Shown: piece by piece, positions 9,558 to 20,350 of the stretch | Layout: every line of letters begins with the position of its first letter | Position numbering within the stretch: position 1 is the stretch's first letter | Source: Burkholderiaceae bacterium | Lineage (GTDB): Bacteria; Pseudomonadota; Gammaproteobacteria; Burkholderiales; Burkholderiaceae_C | DNA length: 64,000 bases | Assembly: GCA_030695205.1 (NCBI GenBank) | Contig: JAUYTN010000007.1 | Location: 62,001-126,000, forward strand | Reading direction: 5' to 3' | Notes under the pieces: model-generated | Told to the model about the DNA's origin: nothing | The model's database searches: none | Seen by the model: only the letters and a program-made list of their open reading frames with translations | Made by a program: the position numbers and the translations under genes

Positions 9558-10282
9558 GGCAGGTCCAGTGCAGCGTTGTGGAAGACGTCTTGCACGTCGT
9601 CCAAGTCTTCCAGGGCATCGAGCAGCTTTTGCATGCGGGTGGCATCGTCGCCAGCCAGTTCGATGGTGTTGTCGGCGCGCATGGTCACCTCGGCCATTTC
9701 GGGGGTCAGCCCGGCGGCCTCCAGCGCAAGCTTGACGGCTTCAAAATCCGCCGGAGCGGTCAACACCTCGATGGCGCCGTCCCCGTCGGTGACCACGTCG
9801 TCGGCACCGGCCTCCAGGGCCACCTCCATTACCCGGTCTTCACTGGTGCCGGGCGCAAACACGAGCTGCCCACAGTGCTTGAACTGAAACGCCACCGAGC
9901 CTTCTGTGCCCATGTTGCCGCCGTACTTGGAGAACACATGGCGCACCTCGGCCACAGTGCGCACCCGGTTGTCGGTCATGGTGTCCACAATGACCGCAGC
10001 GCCACCAATGCCATAACCCTCGTAACGGATTTCCTCGTAGTTGACGCCTTCCTGGTTGCCCGTGGCCTTGTCGATGTTGTATTTGATTCGGTCAGCGGGC
10101 AAGTTGACCGCTTTGGCCTTGTCAATGGCCAGGCGCAGCCGGGGGTTGGCGCTGAGGTCGCCGCCGCCGGAGCGGGCAGCCACGGTGATTTCGCGAATGA
10201 CCCGCGTCCACAACTTGCCGCGCTTTTCATCCTGACGACCTTTGCGGTGCTGGATGTTGGCCCACTTGGAATGACCTGCCAT
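9554..10282 (-). CDS. YebC/PmpR-family protein
   Basis: Member of the YebC/TACO1 family, known as a DNA-binding regulator in some bacteria and as a translation factor relieving ribosome stalling in others. The start at [18 protein letters not shown] is the universally conserved N-terminus, giving 242 residues; frame upstream to 10417 is non-conserved. Other hallmarks are [33 protein letters not shown] and [21 protein letters not shown]. It is the first gene of the minus-strand run that ends in rng, so its promoter should lie in 10283-10429, which it shares divergently with the ATPase gene. Confidence 0.95.
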   Translation of the reverse strand: MAGHSKWANIQHRKGRQDEKRGKLWTRVIREITVAARSGGGDLSANPRLRLAIDKAKAVNLPADRIKYNIDKATGNQEGVNYEEIRYEGYGIGGAAVIVDTMTDNRVRTVAEVRHVFSKYGGNMGTEGSVAFQFKHCGQLVFAPGTSEDRVMEVALEAGADDVVTDGDGAIEVLTAPADFEAVKLALEAAGLTPEMAEVTMRADNTIELAGDDATRMQKLLDALEDLDDVQDVFHNAALDLP

Positions 10283-10429
10283 GAAAACCCTCTTGAATTT
10301 GAGATACGCTGACGCGGCGGCGGCCAGTAGAAAGCCCTTTGGACCGCCGACTTGCGCCGAAAACAGGCGCGAATTGTACTTTTGACAGTTTTTTGGCTGT
10401 TTTTCAGCCCGATTCACCGAGGCCTACCC

Positions 10430-11953
10430 ATGACAGACCCCCTGCTGATTGCCCGCAACGCTGCCACTGCCTGTGTGCTCCACCCCGACAAGGCCAACCG
10501 CCACGGCCTGATCACCGGCGCCACCGGCACTGGTAAAACCGTCACCCTGCAGGCCCTGGCCGAGCAGTTCTCGCGCATTGGTGTGCCCGTGTTCATGGCC
10601 GACATCAAGGGCGACCTGACCGGCGTGTCCCAGCCGGGGCAGATCGGCGACAAGCTGGCCCAGGTACTGGCCAGCCGGGGCATAGACCTGCCGCAACCAC
10701 TGGCCTTCCCCACCACCCTGTGGGACGTGTTTGGCGAGCAGGGCCACCCGGTGCGCGCCACCGTGAGCGACCTCGGCCCCCTGCTGCTGAGCCGCATGCT
10801 CAACCTGAACGACACCCAGGCCGGGGTGCTGCAGCTGGTGTTTAAGGTAGCCGATGACCAAGGCCTCTTGCTGCTGGACATGAAAGACCTGCGCGCCATG
10901 TGCCAGCACGTCGGCGAAAACGCCAGGCAGTTCACCACCGAATACGGCAACATCAGCTCGGCCAGCGTGGGCGCGATCCAGCGCGCGCTGCTGCAGGTGG
11001 AGGAGCAAGGGGGCGACCGCTTCTTTGGCGAGCCCATGCTCAACATCGCCGACTTCATGCAGACCGTGGATGGCCTGGGCATGGTCAACATCCTGGCGGC
11101 AGACAAGCTCATGAACTCGCCCAAGCTGTACTCCACCTTTTTGCTGTGGATGCTCAGCGAGCTGTTCGAAACCCTGCCCGAGGTGGGCGACCTCGACAAA
11201 CCCAAGCTGGTGTTCTTTTTTGACGAGGCCCACCTGCTGTTTGCCGACGCGCCCAAGGCGCTGGTCGAGCGCATCGAGCTGGTGGTGCGGCTGGTGCGCT
11301 CCAAAGGCGTGGGCGTGTACTTTGTGACGCAAAACCCACTGGATATTCCCGACAGCGTGCTGGGCCAGTTGGGCAACCGGGTGCAGCACGCCCTGCGCGC
11401 CTTCACCCCGCGCGACCAGAAGGCCGTGAAGGCGACGGCACAAACCATGCGCCCCAAACCCGGCCTGGACATCGAGGCCGCCATCACCGAGCTGGCCGTG
11501 GGCGAGGCGCTGGTGAGCTTTCTGGACGACAAAGGCCGCCCCAGCGTGACCGAGCGGGCATTTGTGCTGCCGCCCTCGGGTCAGCTGGGGCCCATTACCC
11601 CCGCCCAGCGCAAGGCCCTGCTGGCCAATAGCCTGGTGGCCGGGGTGTACGAAGCCACCGTTGACCGCGAGTCCGCCTACGAGCGGCTGAAGGGCCACTC
11701 CCCAAAGGCGGGTGGCGCGCCAGGTGCCAACGCTGGCCCCACCGGAGCAAGCGCCCCACCAGCCGCCGAGAACAGCGGGCTGATGTCGGGCATGGGTGAT
11801 CTGCTCTTTGGCTCCACCGGCCCCAGGGGTGCACAGCGCGACGGCCTGGTGCAAACCATGGCCAAGTCGGCGGTGCGCACGGTAGGCACCCAACTGGGCC
11901 GCCAAATCCTGCGCGGCGTGCTGGGCGGTCTGATGGGAACACGCAAGCGGTGA
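10430..11953 (+). CDS. HerA/YjgR-type P-loop ATPase (DUF853)
   Basis: Predicted cytoplasmic ATPase related to HerA-FtsK helicases and close to E. coli YjgR; its function is not established. The start is [14 protein letters not shown] at 10430, and 26 upstream codons are not family-like. Walker A GATGTGKT is at residues 30-37, [11 protein letters not shown] follows, and Walker B is [13 protein letters not shown] near residue 265. [14 protein letters not shown] is the sensor region. The C-terminal 100 residues are Gly/Pro/Ala-rich and end in a basic [13 protein letters not shown]. The downstream gene begins on a GTG overlapping this stop. Confidence 0.88.
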   Translation: MTDPLLIARNAATACVLHPDKANRHGLITGATGTGKTVTLQALAEQFSRIGVPVFMADIKGDLTGVSQPGQIGDKLAQVLASRGIDLPQPLAFPTTLWDVFGEQGHPVRATVSDLGPLLLSRMLNLNDTQAGVLQLVFKVADDQGLLLLDMKDLRAMCQHVGENARQFTTEYGNISSASVGAIQRALLQVEEQGGDRFFGEPMLNIADFMQTVDGLGMVNILAADKLMNSPKLYSTFLLWMLSELFETLPEVGDLDKPKLVFFFDEAHLLFADAPKALVERIELVVRLVRSKGVGVYFVTQNPLDIPDSVLGQLGNRVQHALRAFTPRDQKAVKATAQTMRPKPGLDIEAAITELAVGEALVSFLDDKGRPSVTERAFVLPPSGQLGPITPAQRKALLANSLVAGVYEATVDRESAYERLKGHSPKAGGAPGANAGPTGASAPPAAENSGLMSGMGDLLFGSTGPRGAQRDGLVQTMAKSAVRTVGTQLGRQILRGVLGGLMGTRKR

Positions 11954-12471
11954 GCACCTTGAACCGAAAGAAATTTATGATTTTTTGGCTGCTAGCGCTT
12001 ATTCTGATTGGGATTCCAGCTACTGTATTTGTGACTGGGCAGCTGGGTGGTCTGCGGGGCAATCCAGCCGCTGCAATGGGTGTGGGGGCTGACGGCCAGC
12101 TGGCTCCGCCCTCCCCCACCCCCAACAGCGTCAGCAGCCAGACGGACCGCCACCCTGGCCATCCGCAGGCCGCTTACGCCGCCATTGCCCCCTTCACCTG
12201 GCCAACCCCTGGCACCGGCCAGGCGACGCTGGAGCGCCTGGAACGGTTGCTGCAAGACACGCCCGGGGTCACGGTGGTGCAGCGGGAGACAGGCTACCTG
12301 CGCGCCGAGGCCGAAACCCGCTGGCTGCGCTTTGTGGACGACCTGGAGTTTGCGCTGGATGAGCCCGCAGGCGTCATCCATGTGCGCGCCAGCAGCCGCC
12401 TGGGCCGCAAAGACTTTGGGGTGAACCGGGCGCGCATCGAACGCCTGCGCCAGCGCCTGGCTACCCCCTGA
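11950..12471 (+). CDS. DUF1499 family membrane-anchored protein
   Basis: This 173-residue protein has one N-terminal hydrophobic helix (residues 9-30) and a C-terminal DUF1499 domain recognised by PNSVSSQ, the [19 protein letters not shown] segment and [23 protein letters not shown]. The family has no assigned biochemical role. The GTG start overlaps the previous stop. Oddly, the helix codons coincide with a copy of the dispersed AT-rich repeat (11987-12022), so the membrane anchor appears to be repeat-derived. The domain would face the periplasm if the helix acts as an uncleaved signal. Confidence 0.82.
   Translation: MSTLNRKKFMIFWLLALILIGIPATVFVTGQLGGLRGNPAAAMGVGADGQLAPPSPTPNSVSSQTDRHPGHPQAAYAAIAPFTWPTPGTGQATLERLERLLQDTPGVTVVQRETGYLRAEAETRWLRFVDDLEFALDEPAGVIHVRASSRLGRKDFGVNRARIERLRQRLATP
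11987..12022 (+). repeat. Dispersed AT-rich repeat, copy R2 (inside DUF1499 gene)
   Basis: Core GGCTGCTAGCGCTTAT, 14-base spacer, CAGCTA box. This is the best match to the family consensus in the window. It is read in frame as the hydrophobic helix [13 protein letters not shown]. Confidence 0.75.
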
Positions 12472-12480
12472 CGCAACAAC

Positions 12481-12503
12481 GCCGCCCGTGGTTGGCGGGC
12501 GGC
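12481..12503. other. Stem-loop between convergent DUF1499 and ppsA genes
   Basis: GCCGCCCG, a 7-base loop, then CGGGCGGC form a perfect 8-bp stem just after the DUF1499 stop. No T tract follows on either strand, so termination activity is uncertain. Confidence 0.45.
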
Positions 12504-12543
12504 GCTTGCTCAGATGGCCCTTGCGGTCATCCGGTCACAGGGT

Positions 12544-14946
12544 TTACTCGGCCAGCAGCTTCCAGGTGTCCACCACCGAGTCGGGGTTGAGAGAAATGGA
12601 GCTGATGCCCTCGGCCTTGAGCCACTGGGCAAAGTCGGGGTGGTCGCTAGGGCCCTGGCCACAGATACCGATGTATTTGTCCTGCGCCCGGCAGGCCTTG
12701 ATGGCCATGCTGATGAGGGCGGTCACGGCAGGGTCACGCTCGTCGAAGTCGTGCGCCAGCAGCTCCAGGCCGGAATCGCGGTCCAGCCCCAGGGTGAGCT
12801 GGGTCAGGTCGTTGGAGCCGATGCTGAAGCCATCGAAGTACTGCAGATACTGCTCGGCCAGGATGGCGTTGCTGGGGATCTCGCACATCATGATGACCTT
12901 GAGGTCGTTCTGGCCACGGGCCAGGCCCTTTTCGGCCAGCATGTCGGTGACCTTTTTGGCCTGCGCCAGTGTGCGCACAAACGGCACCATGACCTGCACA
13001 TTGGTCAGCCCCATGTCGTTGCGCACGCGGGTAATGGCCTCGCACTCCATGGCAAAAGCCTCGGCAAAGTCTTCGCTGATGTAACGCGCCGCGCCACGGA
13101 AGCCCAACATGGGGTTTTCTTCATCGGGCTCGTAGCGGCTGCCACCCATGAGCTTGCGGTACTCGTTGCTCTTGAAGTCGCTCAGCCGCACGATGACCGG
13201 CTTGGGCCAGAACGCGGCGGCAATGGTTGCCACACCTTCGGCCACCTTGTCCACATAAAACGCGCGGGGGCTGGCATGGCCACGGGCCACCGACTCCACC
13301 GCCTTTTTCAGGTCGGCATCGATGTTGGGGTACTCCAGAATGGCTTTGGGGTGCACACCAATGTTGTTGTTGATGATGAATTCCAGCCGCGCCAGGCCCA
13401 CACCGGCGTTGGGAATCTGGCAGAAGTCAAATGCCAGCTGGGGGTTGCCCACGTTCATCATGATCTTCACGCCCGCGTCGGCCATCTCGCCGCGCTTGAC
13501 CTCGGTCACCTCGGTTTCCAGCAAGCCGTCATAGATGTGGCCGGTGTCGCCCTCGGCGCAGCTCACCGTCACCAGCATGCCGGACTGCAGGGTATCGGTC
13601 GCGTTGCCGCAGCCCACCACGGCCGGGATGCCCAGCTCGCGGGCAATGATGGCCGCGTGGCAGGTGCGTCCGCCGCGGTTGGTGACGATGGCGCTGGCGC
13701 GCTTCATGACCGGCTCCCAGTTGGGGTCGGTCATGTCGGTCACGAGCACATCACCCGGCTGAACCTGATCCATTTCTGAGATGTTGTGCACCAGGCGCAC
13801 AGGGCCAGTGCCGATTTTTTGCCCGATGGCGCGGCCATGGGCCAGCACCGTGCTCTTGCCCTTGAGCTTGTAGCGGTGCTCGACCTTGCCTGCCGCCTGG
13901 CTTTTGACGGTTTCCGGGCGGGCCTGCAGGATGTAGAGCTGGCCGTCGGTGCCGTCTTTGCCCCACTCAATGTCCATGGGGCGGCCATAGTGCTGCTCAA
14001 TGACCAGTGCGTAGTGGCCCAGTTGCTCCACATCGGCATCGGTCAGGCTGAAGCGGTTGCGCTGCTCCACAGGCACATCCACCGTCTTGACCAGTTTGCC
14101 TTTCAGGGCGCCTTCGGTGGCTTTTTCTTCCGGGCTGGTGAAGGTCATCTGAATGAGCTTGGAGCCCAGGTTGCGGCGAATGACGGCGCGCTTGCCCGCC
14201 TTGAGCATGGGCTTGTGCACATAGAACTCGTCGGGGTTGACGGCGCCTTGCACCACGGTTTCACCCAGGCCATAGCTGCTGGTGATGAAGACCACGTCTT
14301 CAAAGCCGCTTTCGGTGTCGATGGTGAACATCACGCCAGCTGCGCCCAGGTCAGAGCGCACCATGCGCTGCACACCGGCACTCAGGGCCACATCGGCATG
14401 GGCAAAGCCCTTGTGCACCCGGTAGCTGATGGCGCGGTCGTTGTAGAGGCTGGCAAACACCTCTTTCATTTTGTGCAGCACCTCGTCGATGCCCACCACG
14501 TTCAAAAAAGTTTCCTGTTGACCGGCAAAGGATGCATCGGGCAGGTCTTCGGCCGTGGCAGACGAGCGCACCGCAAAGCTGGCGGCCGGATTGCCCGCGC
14601 TCAGGGCGGCAAATTCCGTGCGGATGGCCTGCTCCAGGTCGGCCGGGAAGGGCTGTGCCTCGACCATGGCTCGGATGTCAGCCCCCACCAGTGCGAGTGC
14701 GCGCACGTCGTCGGTGTCCAGCGCATCGAGCTTGGCGTTGATGCGCTCGGTCAGTCCGTCAAAGGCCAGAAATGCACGAAAGGCGTGGGCAGTGGTGGCA
14801 AAGCCTGTGGGCACGCGCACACCCGCGGGCAGTTGCGAGATCATCTCGCCCAGGCTGGCATTTTTGCCACCGACCGCCTCCACATCGGACATGCGAAGTT
14901 GCTCGAAAGGCACGACCAGTGCGTCCGGGCTGAACAGTTGAGACAT
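12544..14946 (-). CDS. ppsA: Phosphoenolpyruvate synthase
   Basis: Converts pyruvate and ATP to phosphoenolpyruvate, AMP and phosphate for growth on three-carbon or acetate-derived substrates. It has 800 residues. The N-terminal ATP-binding domain starts at [11 protein letters not shown] and contains [23 protein letters not shown]. The phosphohistidine is His430 in [15 protein letters not shown]. The C-terminal PEP/pyruvate domain includes [11 protein letters not shown] and VMVPFVRTL, with [18 protein letters not shown] near the end. Its regulator ppsR is divergent, with 243 bases between them. The domain set is complete. Confidence 0.97.
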   Translation of the reverse strand: MSQLFSPDALVVPFEQLRMSDVEAVGGKNASLGEMISQLPAGVRVPTGFATTAHAFRAFLAFDGLTERINAKLDALDTDDVRALALVGADIRAMVEAQPFPADLEQAIRTEFAALSAGNPAASFAVRSSATAEDLPDASFAGQQETFLNVVGIDEVLHKMKEVFASLYNDRAISYRVHKGFAHADVALSAGVQRMVRSDLGAAGVMFTIDTESGFEDVVFITSSYGLGETVVQGAVNPDEFYVHKPMLKAGKRAVIRRNLGSKLIQMTFTSPEEKATEGALKGKLVKTVDVPVEQRNRFSLTDADVEQLGHYALVIEQHYGRPMDIEWGKDGTDGQLYILQARPETVKSQAAGKVEHRYKLKGKSTVLAHGRAIGQKIGTGPVRLVHNISEMDQVQPGDVLVTDMTDPNWEPVMKRASAIVTNRGGRTCHAAIIARELGIPAVVGCGNATDTLQSGMLVTVSCAEGDTGHIYDGLLETEVTEVKRGEMADAGVKIMMNVGNPQLAFDFCQIPNAGVGLARLEFIINNNIGVHPKAILEYPNIDADLKKAVESVARGHASPRAFYVDKVAEGVATIAAAFWPKPVIVRLSDFKSNEYRKLMGGSRYEPDEENPMLGFRGAARYISEDFAEAFAMECEAITRVRNDMGLTNVQVMVPFVRTLAQAKKVTDMLAEKGLARGQNDLKVIMMCEIPSNAILAEQYLQYFDGFSIGSNDLTQLTLGLDRDSGLELLAHDFDERDPAVTALISMAIKACRAQDKYIGICGQGPSDHPDFAQWLKAEGISSISLNPDSVVDTWKLLAE

Positions 14947-15189
14947 GGGAACACTCCATCAAGTTAAAAAACCGGTGGTCCTGTGGCGCTGCCGGTGCAC
15001 GAACCAGGCAGCCACTGATGCAGTTGTTCTTGTTATGGGTCAGTGGGGCTCGGGTACGGGGTGCCATGCCGTGGCCTGTGGCCAGGGCGGTCGGGACAAG
15101 CCAAAGATTGTAGGCTCGCCACCCATGGCCGACAGGGGCAAATCGTGGCACCATGGCTGAATTGTTTTCACACTCCATTGCACCTGAAC

Positions 15190-16011
15190 ATGCCCAACCG
15201 CTCTGTATTTCTGCTCTCCGATGGCACCGGCATCACCGCCGAAACCTTCAGCAAAGCCATCTTGAACCAGTTCGAGAGCAAGCACCACTTCATCCGCATG
15301 CCCTTCACCGACACGGTGGACAAAGCCCACAGCGCTGTGCGCGACATCAACCACGCCGCGCTGCGCGAAGGCTGCAAGCCGCTGGTGTTCACCACGCTGG
15401 TGAACATGGATGTGCTGGCGGTTGTCAAGGAGCAAAGCAACGCGCTGGTGCTGGACATGTTCGGCACCTTTGTGGCACCGCTGGAGGCAGAGTTGGGCAT
15501 CAAATCCAACCACCGGGTGGGGCGTTTTTCGGATGCCTCCAAGAGCCAGTCCTACAACAACCGCATCGAGGCCATCAACTTTTCGCTCTCGCACGACGAC
15601 GGGCAAAGCCACGCCGATCTGGCGGGCTCCGACATCATTCTGGTGGGGGTGAGCCGCAGTGGCAAGACACCCACCTCGCTGTACCTGGCCATGCAGTACG
15701 GCCTCAAGGCGTCGAACTACCCCCTCATCCCCGAAGACTTTGACCGGCGCAAACTTCCCCCTGCACTGGTGCCCCACCGCAAGAAAATTTTCGGGCTGAC
15801 CATTCAACCCGAGCGGCTGAGCGAAATCCGCAACGAGCGCCGACCCAACTCGCGCTATGCATCGCTGGAAAACTGCCGCCATGAGGTGGCTGAGGCCGAG
15901 GCCATGATGCGCCGCGAGGGCATCCGCTGGCTGTCCACCACCACCAAGTCGATTGAAGAAATCTCCACCACCATCCTGCAGGTGATCCGCCCGGACCGCG
16001 AGGTGTACTGA
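15190..16011 (+). CDS. ppsR: PEP synthase regulatory protein (bifunctional kinase/pyrophosphorylase)
   Basis: Controls PEP synthase by ADP-dependent phosphorylation of a threonine and by phosphate-dependent removal (DUF299 family). The start [20 protein letters not shown] gives 273 residues, close to E. coli PpsR (277); upstream codons to 15043 are not family-like. The P-loop-like [15 protein letters not shown] lies near residue 155, and the C-terminus [32 protein letters not shown] is typical. The divergent pairing with its target ppsA supports the call. Confidence 0.95.
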   Translation: MPNRSVFLLSDGTGITAETFSKAILNQFESKHHFIRMPFTDTVDKAHSAVRDINHAALREGCKPLVFTTLVNMDVLAVVKEQSNALVLDMFGTFVAPLEAELGIKSNHRVGRFSDASKSQSYNNRIEAINFSLSHDDGQSHADLAGSDIILVGVSRSGKTPTSLYLAMQYGLKASNYPLIPEDFDRRKLPPALVPHRKKIFGLTIQPERLSEIRNERRPNSRYASLENCRHEVAEAEAMMRREGIRWLSTTTKSIEEISTTILQVIRPDREVY

Positions 16012-16166
16012 GCGCGGGGGGTCGACTGGTCCCTGGCAGCTGCCGCTGAGCGCCTCAGCATTGATCCATGTCAAGGGCAAGCCTGTCGCATCGGGCCGCG
16101 CTTGGTTTATGGTGTGAGACCCGTCCCCATTGAGCGCGCTGGCGCGCCCCACTCCAAGGCACCACG

Positions 16167-18074
16167 ATGCAGGCCACACCCACCACCCCTGACCAACTGC
16201 TCGCCTCCATCCAGGCACAACGGGCCCTGTCCCTGGCGGATGCAGCATCGCACCAGCGCCTCGCCCGCGAGGCGCACACCGTGCAGGCCGCAGCAGGCAC
16301 CACGGTTGCCGCCCCACAGGCCCAGCACCTGCACCTGCACCTGGTGCTGGACGGCGAGGTGATGCTGGAGGACGCCGATCACGACATCCGCATCCACCTG
16401 CGCCCTGGCGAGCTGTTTGGCTACGGCACACGGGCCAGCGCCAAGGGATCGTCCTGGGCCGCCATCGCCAGCAGCGCCGCCACGCTGGCACGCTGGGAAC
16501 CCGCCAACGTGGACCAGCTGCTGAGCGACCACCCGGCACTCGCCTTCTTTTTGGGGCACAGGCCAGCCGGCCAAGGCAGTGTGCCTGCGGCTGCAGCAGG
16601 GACCGGTGGCCGGGCAGCCGCCCATGCCGACACCGCCACACCCGGCAACGGCGTCAACCTCATGACCACGCTGGTGAAGTCACTCATCAAGCGCGAGCCC
16701 ATCACACTGTCTCCGGCCGACACCATCCAGCACACCGCGCACACCATGCGCGAGCACCGGGTGTCGTCGGTGCTGCTGGTGGAACAAGGCCACCTGTTTG
16801 GCCTGATCACCGACCGCGACCTGCGCAACCGGGTGGTGGCCGAGGGGCTGGACATTCAACGCCCCGTCAGCGACATCGCCACCCTGGCCCCGCTCACCGT
16901 GGACGTGAGCAACCCAGCCTTCGACGCCATGCTGCTCATGGCGCGGCACAACATCCACCACGTACCCGTGATGGACGGCAGCCGCGTCGCCGGCATGCTC
17001 ACCGCCACCGACCTGACCGAGCAGCACAGCACATCGGCGGTGTTTCTGGCCGGGGAAATTTACAAACAAACCACCCTGAGCGGGCTGCAAACCGTCAGCG
17101 CCAAGGTCAAGCAGCTGCAGCAAAACCTGGCGCAGGCCGGTGCCAGCGCCTACAGCACCGGCCACATCCTGACGGCCATCACCGACGCCATCACCGTGCG
17201 GCTGCTGCAGCTGGGCGAGGCCCAGCTTGGCCCTGCGCCGGTGGACTATGTGTGGGTGGCTGCCGGCTCGCAGGCGCGCAACGAACAAACCGCCAAGTCC
17301 GACCAGGACAATTGCATGGTGCTGGACGACGCCTACGACCCGGCGGCGCATGGCGAGTACTTCAACAACCTGGCCCGCTGGGTGTGCGACGGCCTGGACG
17401 CCTGCGGCTATGTGCACTGCCCCGGCGAAATGATGGCCATGACCGACACCTGGCGCCAGCCCCGCCAGCGCTGGGCCGAGTACTTTGACGGCTGGACGAA
17501 CAAGCCCGAGCCCAAGGCCCTCATGCTGACCTGTGTGTTTTTTGACCTGCGCGCCATCCACGGCAAGACCGAGCTGCTGGACAGCCTGCGCAAGGAAGTG
17601 GCCGCCAAGACCAAGAACAACAGCATTTTTCTGGCGTACATGGTGGGCAACGCGCTCAAGCACCAGCCGCCCCTGGGCATGTTTGGCAACATCTCCGTCA
17701 GCCGCGGGGGTGACCACCCCGGCACGGTGGACCTCAAGCACACCGGCATCGTGCCCATTGTTGACCTGGCACGGGTGTATGCGCTGGCCGGTGGGCTGGA
17801 GGCGGTCAACACCGACGACCGGCTGGCCGCTTCTGCCCGCTGCCGCGAAGTCAGCCCCCAGAGCGCCCGGGACCTGCGCGATGCGCTGGAGTTCATGGCG
17901 TCGCTGCGCATTGCCCACCAGGTGCGCCAGACCAGCCAGGGCCAGGCCGCCGACAACCACCTGTCGCTGGACGAGCTGTCCAATTTCGAGCGCGCCCACC
18001 TCAAGGACGCGTTCCAGGTGGTCAAGGGCCTGCAGGCGGTGCTGGGCCAGCGCTACCACGCCGGGCGGTTCTGA
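16167..18074 (+). CDS. cNMP-like / CBS / DUF294 nucleotidyltransferase-like protein
   Basis: Predicted signal-responsive nucleotidyltransferase of 635 residues. Residues 20-130 resemble a degenerate cyclic-nucleotide-binding barrel. Two CBS repeats follow at about 165-285 (VSSVLLVEQGHLFGLITDRDL and IHHVPVMDGSRVAGMLTATDL). DUF294 begins near 350 with GSQARNEQTAKSDQDN, the nucleotidyltransferase signature, and a helical DUF294_C domain ends the protein. Such proteins usually neighbour acetate-type symporters and DnaQ-like proteins, and here it is convergent with exactly that cluster. The reaction and target are unknown; GlnD-like nucleotidylylation is an inference from fold. Confidence 0.85.
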   Translation: MQATPTTPDQLLASIQAQRALSLADAASHQRLAREAHTVQAAAGTTVAAPQAQHLHLHLVLDGEVMLEDADHDIRIHLRPGELFGYGTRASAKGSSWAAIASSAATLARWEPANVDQLLSDHPALAFFLGHRPAGQGSVPAAAAGTGGRAAAHADTATPGNGVNLMTTLVKSLIKREPITLSPADTIQHTAHTMREHRVSSVLLVEQGHLFGLITDRDLRNRVVAEGLDIQRPVSDIATLAPLTVDVSNPAFDAMLLMARHNIHHVPVMDGSRVAGMLTATDLTEQHSTSAVFLAGEIYKQTTLSGLQTVSAKVKQLQQNLAQAGASAYSTGHILTAITDAITVRLLQLGEAQLGPAPVDYVWVAAGSQARNEQTAKSDQDNCMVLDDAYDPAAHGEYFNNLARWVCDGLDACGYVHCPGEMMAMTDTWRQPRQRWAEYFDGWTNKPEPKALMLTCVFFDLRAIHGKTELLDSLRKEVAAKTKNNSIFLAYMVGNALKHQPPLGMFGNISVSRGGDHPGTVDLKHTGIVPIVDLARVYALAGGLEAVNTDDRLAASARCREVSPQSARDLRDALEFMASLRIAHQVRQTSQGQAADNHLSLDELSNFERAHLKDAFQVVKGLQAVLGQRYHAGRF

Positions 18075-18098
18075 CACCCAACGGTCAGCGGCCCATAA

Positions 18099-18161
18099 AT
18101 TTCAAGCTTTTTAGGCCTTTTACGCCTGCTGTATATAGATAGCTTGCTATCTATATACAGC
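18099..18161. repeat. AT-rich repeat copy R3 with 16-bp perfect palindrome
   Basis: GCTGTATATAGATAGC (18128-18143), TT, then its exact reverse complement (18146-18161). It lies between two convergent genes. The AT-rich flank, with GGCCTTTTACGCCTG, weakly resembles the dispersed repeat family. It may act as a two-way terminator, although no T tract follows. Confidence 0.6.
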
Positions 18162-18181
18162 CACCAGCAAGACCCACTGGC

Positions 18182-20350
18182 TCAGTATTTGAGCCGGGCG
18201 TAGTAGGTTTTCTGTGCCGCTTCCCGCGCTTGGCGCAGGGTATGGATGCCCTGGTCAGCCAGCAGCGGGATGAGGCGCAAAAACACCTCGGCCGTTACCA
18301 GCGCATCGCCCAAAGCGGTGTGCCGCCCCAGCACGGTGATGTCAAAACGCTCTGCAATCGCCTCCAGCCGGTGCGACTCCTGCTGCGGGTGCACCACCGC
18401 CGACAGCAGCAGGGTGTCCAGCACCGGGTGGTCAAACCTCAGCCCTGTCGCCTGCTCCTTGAGGGCCAGAAACTTCATGTCGAACGCGGCGTTGTGGGCC
18501 ACCAGCACCGTGTCATGGGCAAACGCATGGAAGGCAGGCAAGACCTCGCCAATGTGGGGCTTGCCGTGAACCATTTTGGGCGTGATGCCGTGGATGGGAA
18601 TGGTGTGCGCCGGAATGGGCCTGCGCGGGTCCACCAGCTGGTCAAAGCTCTCCTGGCGCAGCAGGCGGCCATTGACGATGCGGGCTGCCCCCATCTGGAT
18701 GATCTCGTCGCCCTCTGACGGGTTGAGCCCGGTGGTTTCGGTGTCGAACACGGTGTAGGCCAGGTCTGCCAGCTTCATGTCGTCGAGGTGCTGGCCCTGC
18801 TCGCTGACGCTGAACAGGTCAAAGTCGTAGTACTCCGGGCGGCTGTCGGTGGGCATGAGGCGCTGGGCCTCGGCCACCTCGCGGGCCTCGGCCAGCGGCA
18901 ACAGGAAGCGGAAGAAGGCCTGGTGGCGCACCCGGTCGCGCTCGAACCACATCTCGCCGCCGTGGCGCGCCACCACGTCGCGCACCGTCAGCGGGGTGGC
19001 TTCGGTACCCACCCGCATGGGGTCCATCTCCCAGGTCATGACGGTTTCTGTGCTCATGGTCTGGCCGCTCCAGACCAGGTCCAGCTGACCCCGCCCGTCG
19101 CGCTCGCCCAAGCGAAACTGCACGTACTTCACCTCGAACTCATCGGCCAGCCGTTCGGTCAGGTAGGACAGCATCTGCAGGATGGAAAAACTGTCGAGCT
19201 TGAGCCACACGTTGCTGACGATATCTGCCGCCGCAATCGGCACCTTGATCAGGGGCTGGATGCGGCGCTGCGCAGCATCGAGCAGGTCGGCCCCCAGCAT
19301 GTCCTCCAGCGGCCAGCGGGTCTTGATGTCGGCACTCGTGGTCTGAACCAGATGGCTGATGCGCTCGCCCATGGCGTTGACTTCATCGCGGATCACATGC
19401 TGAAAGCGCTCGCGCATGGGCGCATCCAGGTCTGGAAACTCCAGCATCTCAATGGCGGCGCGCATGTTGGCCAGTGAGGCGCGGCTGCGCTCGGTCAGGG
19501 TGTGGATCATGCTGTCCAGGCTGGACTCCTCCTGAAACGCCCGGGTGATGTTCTCCAGCATCAGCACAAAGCCGCCCAGGGCCTCCTGCCCCTCGCTGTG
19601 GGCCAGGCCGCGCACAGGGGCCATTTGCACCCGCAGCAACTGCCCGGCGCGGCTGGTGGTCACGAACTGGGCCGACGGGTGGGTCGCCCCTTTTTTCATG
19701 CGCTGCTCGATGCTTTCGAGCGCGTGTGCCACCAGCTGCTTGTCAAACGCGGCATAGATGGAGCGGCCAATGCCGATCAGCTCTGCCCCATCCGACAGCG
19801 CCGGTGCAGCCGACAGGGCTTTGAACTGCATGCGGGCGCGGTTGTTGTAGAGCAGGATGCGGCCATCCAGGTTGCACACCACCACGCTCTGGGTCAGCTC
19901 GGACATGAGCGCGGCCAAGCGGTTGCGCTCTTGCTCGATGCGGGCACTGGCCTCGGCCACCTGGGCACCAATGTCTGCCTGCAAGGCCTGGCGCTGCTCG
20001 GCCAGCTCTTGCACACAGCCTGCCAGCGACACCAGCTCGGGGCTACCCTGCGCAGGCAGGGGCCGCTGCACATCGGTGGTAGCCACCACCCGCACCGCCT
20101 CGGCCAACTGCGCCACCGGGGCCACGTAGCGCTTGAACAGGTGCTGCCACGCCGCCACCAGCAAGCCGACGACCGGCAACAGCGTCAGCACCACCAGGGC
20201 GGCGCTGGGGGCCAACAGGTCGCTCACCTGGGCCCTGGCCTCGGCACTGAGGGTGGAGGCCATCAGCGCCACCGTCAGTGCGGCCCACACCAGCAACACC
20301 AACACACTGGCCGCAATGGCCAGCACCACACGCGGGTCGGTCTTTTTCAT
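18182..20350 (-). CDS. Kinase-like sensor protein fused to DnaQ-family 3'-5' exonuclease
   Basis: A 722-residue fusion. Two hydrophobic helices near residues 8-30 and 45-68 are followed by a HAMP-like linker, a coiled segment to about 150, a PAS-like domain at about 150-270 and a histidine-kinase-like core at 280-480. The segment matching the phosphoacceptor box reads TERSRASLANMRAAIEML and has no histidine, so kinase activity is doubtful. DTET at residues 536-539 opens a DEDDh exonuclease ending near 700 (HGITP, VAHNAAFDMKFL, HTALGDALVTAEVFL). The start overlaps the receiver stop by four bases. It belongs to the acetate-type signalling operon; its substrate is unknown. Confidence 0.85.
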   Translation of the reverse strand: MKKTDPRVVLAIAASVLVLLVWAALTVALMASTLSAEARAQVSDLLAPSAALVVLTLLPVVGLLVAAWQHLFKRYVAPVAQLAEAVRVVATTDVQRPLPAQGSPELVSLAGCVQELAEQRQALQADIGAQVAEASARIEQERNRLAALMSELTQSVVVCNLDGRILLYNNRARMQFKALSAAPALSDGAELIGIGRSIYAAFDKQLVAHALESIEQRMKKGATHPSAQFVTTSRAGQLLRVQMAPVRGLAHSEGQEALGGFVLMLENITRAFQEESSLDSMIHTLTERSRASLANMRAAIEMLEFPDLDAPMRERFQHVIRDEVNAMGERISHLVQTTSADIKTRWPLEDMLGADLLDAAQRRIQPLIKVPIAAADIVSNVWLKLDSFSILQMLSYLTERLADEFEVKYVQFRLGERDGRGQLDLVWSGQTMSTETVMTWEMDPMRVGTEATPLTVRDVVARHGGEMWFERDRVRHQAFFRFLLPLAEAREVAEAQRLMPTDSRPEYYDFDLFSVSEQGQHLDDMKLADLAYTVFDTETTGLNPSEGDEIIQMGAARIVNGRLLRQESFDQLVDPRRPIPAHTIPIHGITPKMVHGKPHIGEVLPAFHAFAHDTVLVAHNAAFDMKFLALKEQATGLRFDHPVLDTLLLSAVVHPQQESHRLEAIAERFDITVLGRHTALGDALVTAEVFLRLIPLLADQGIHTLRQAREAAQKTYYARLKY

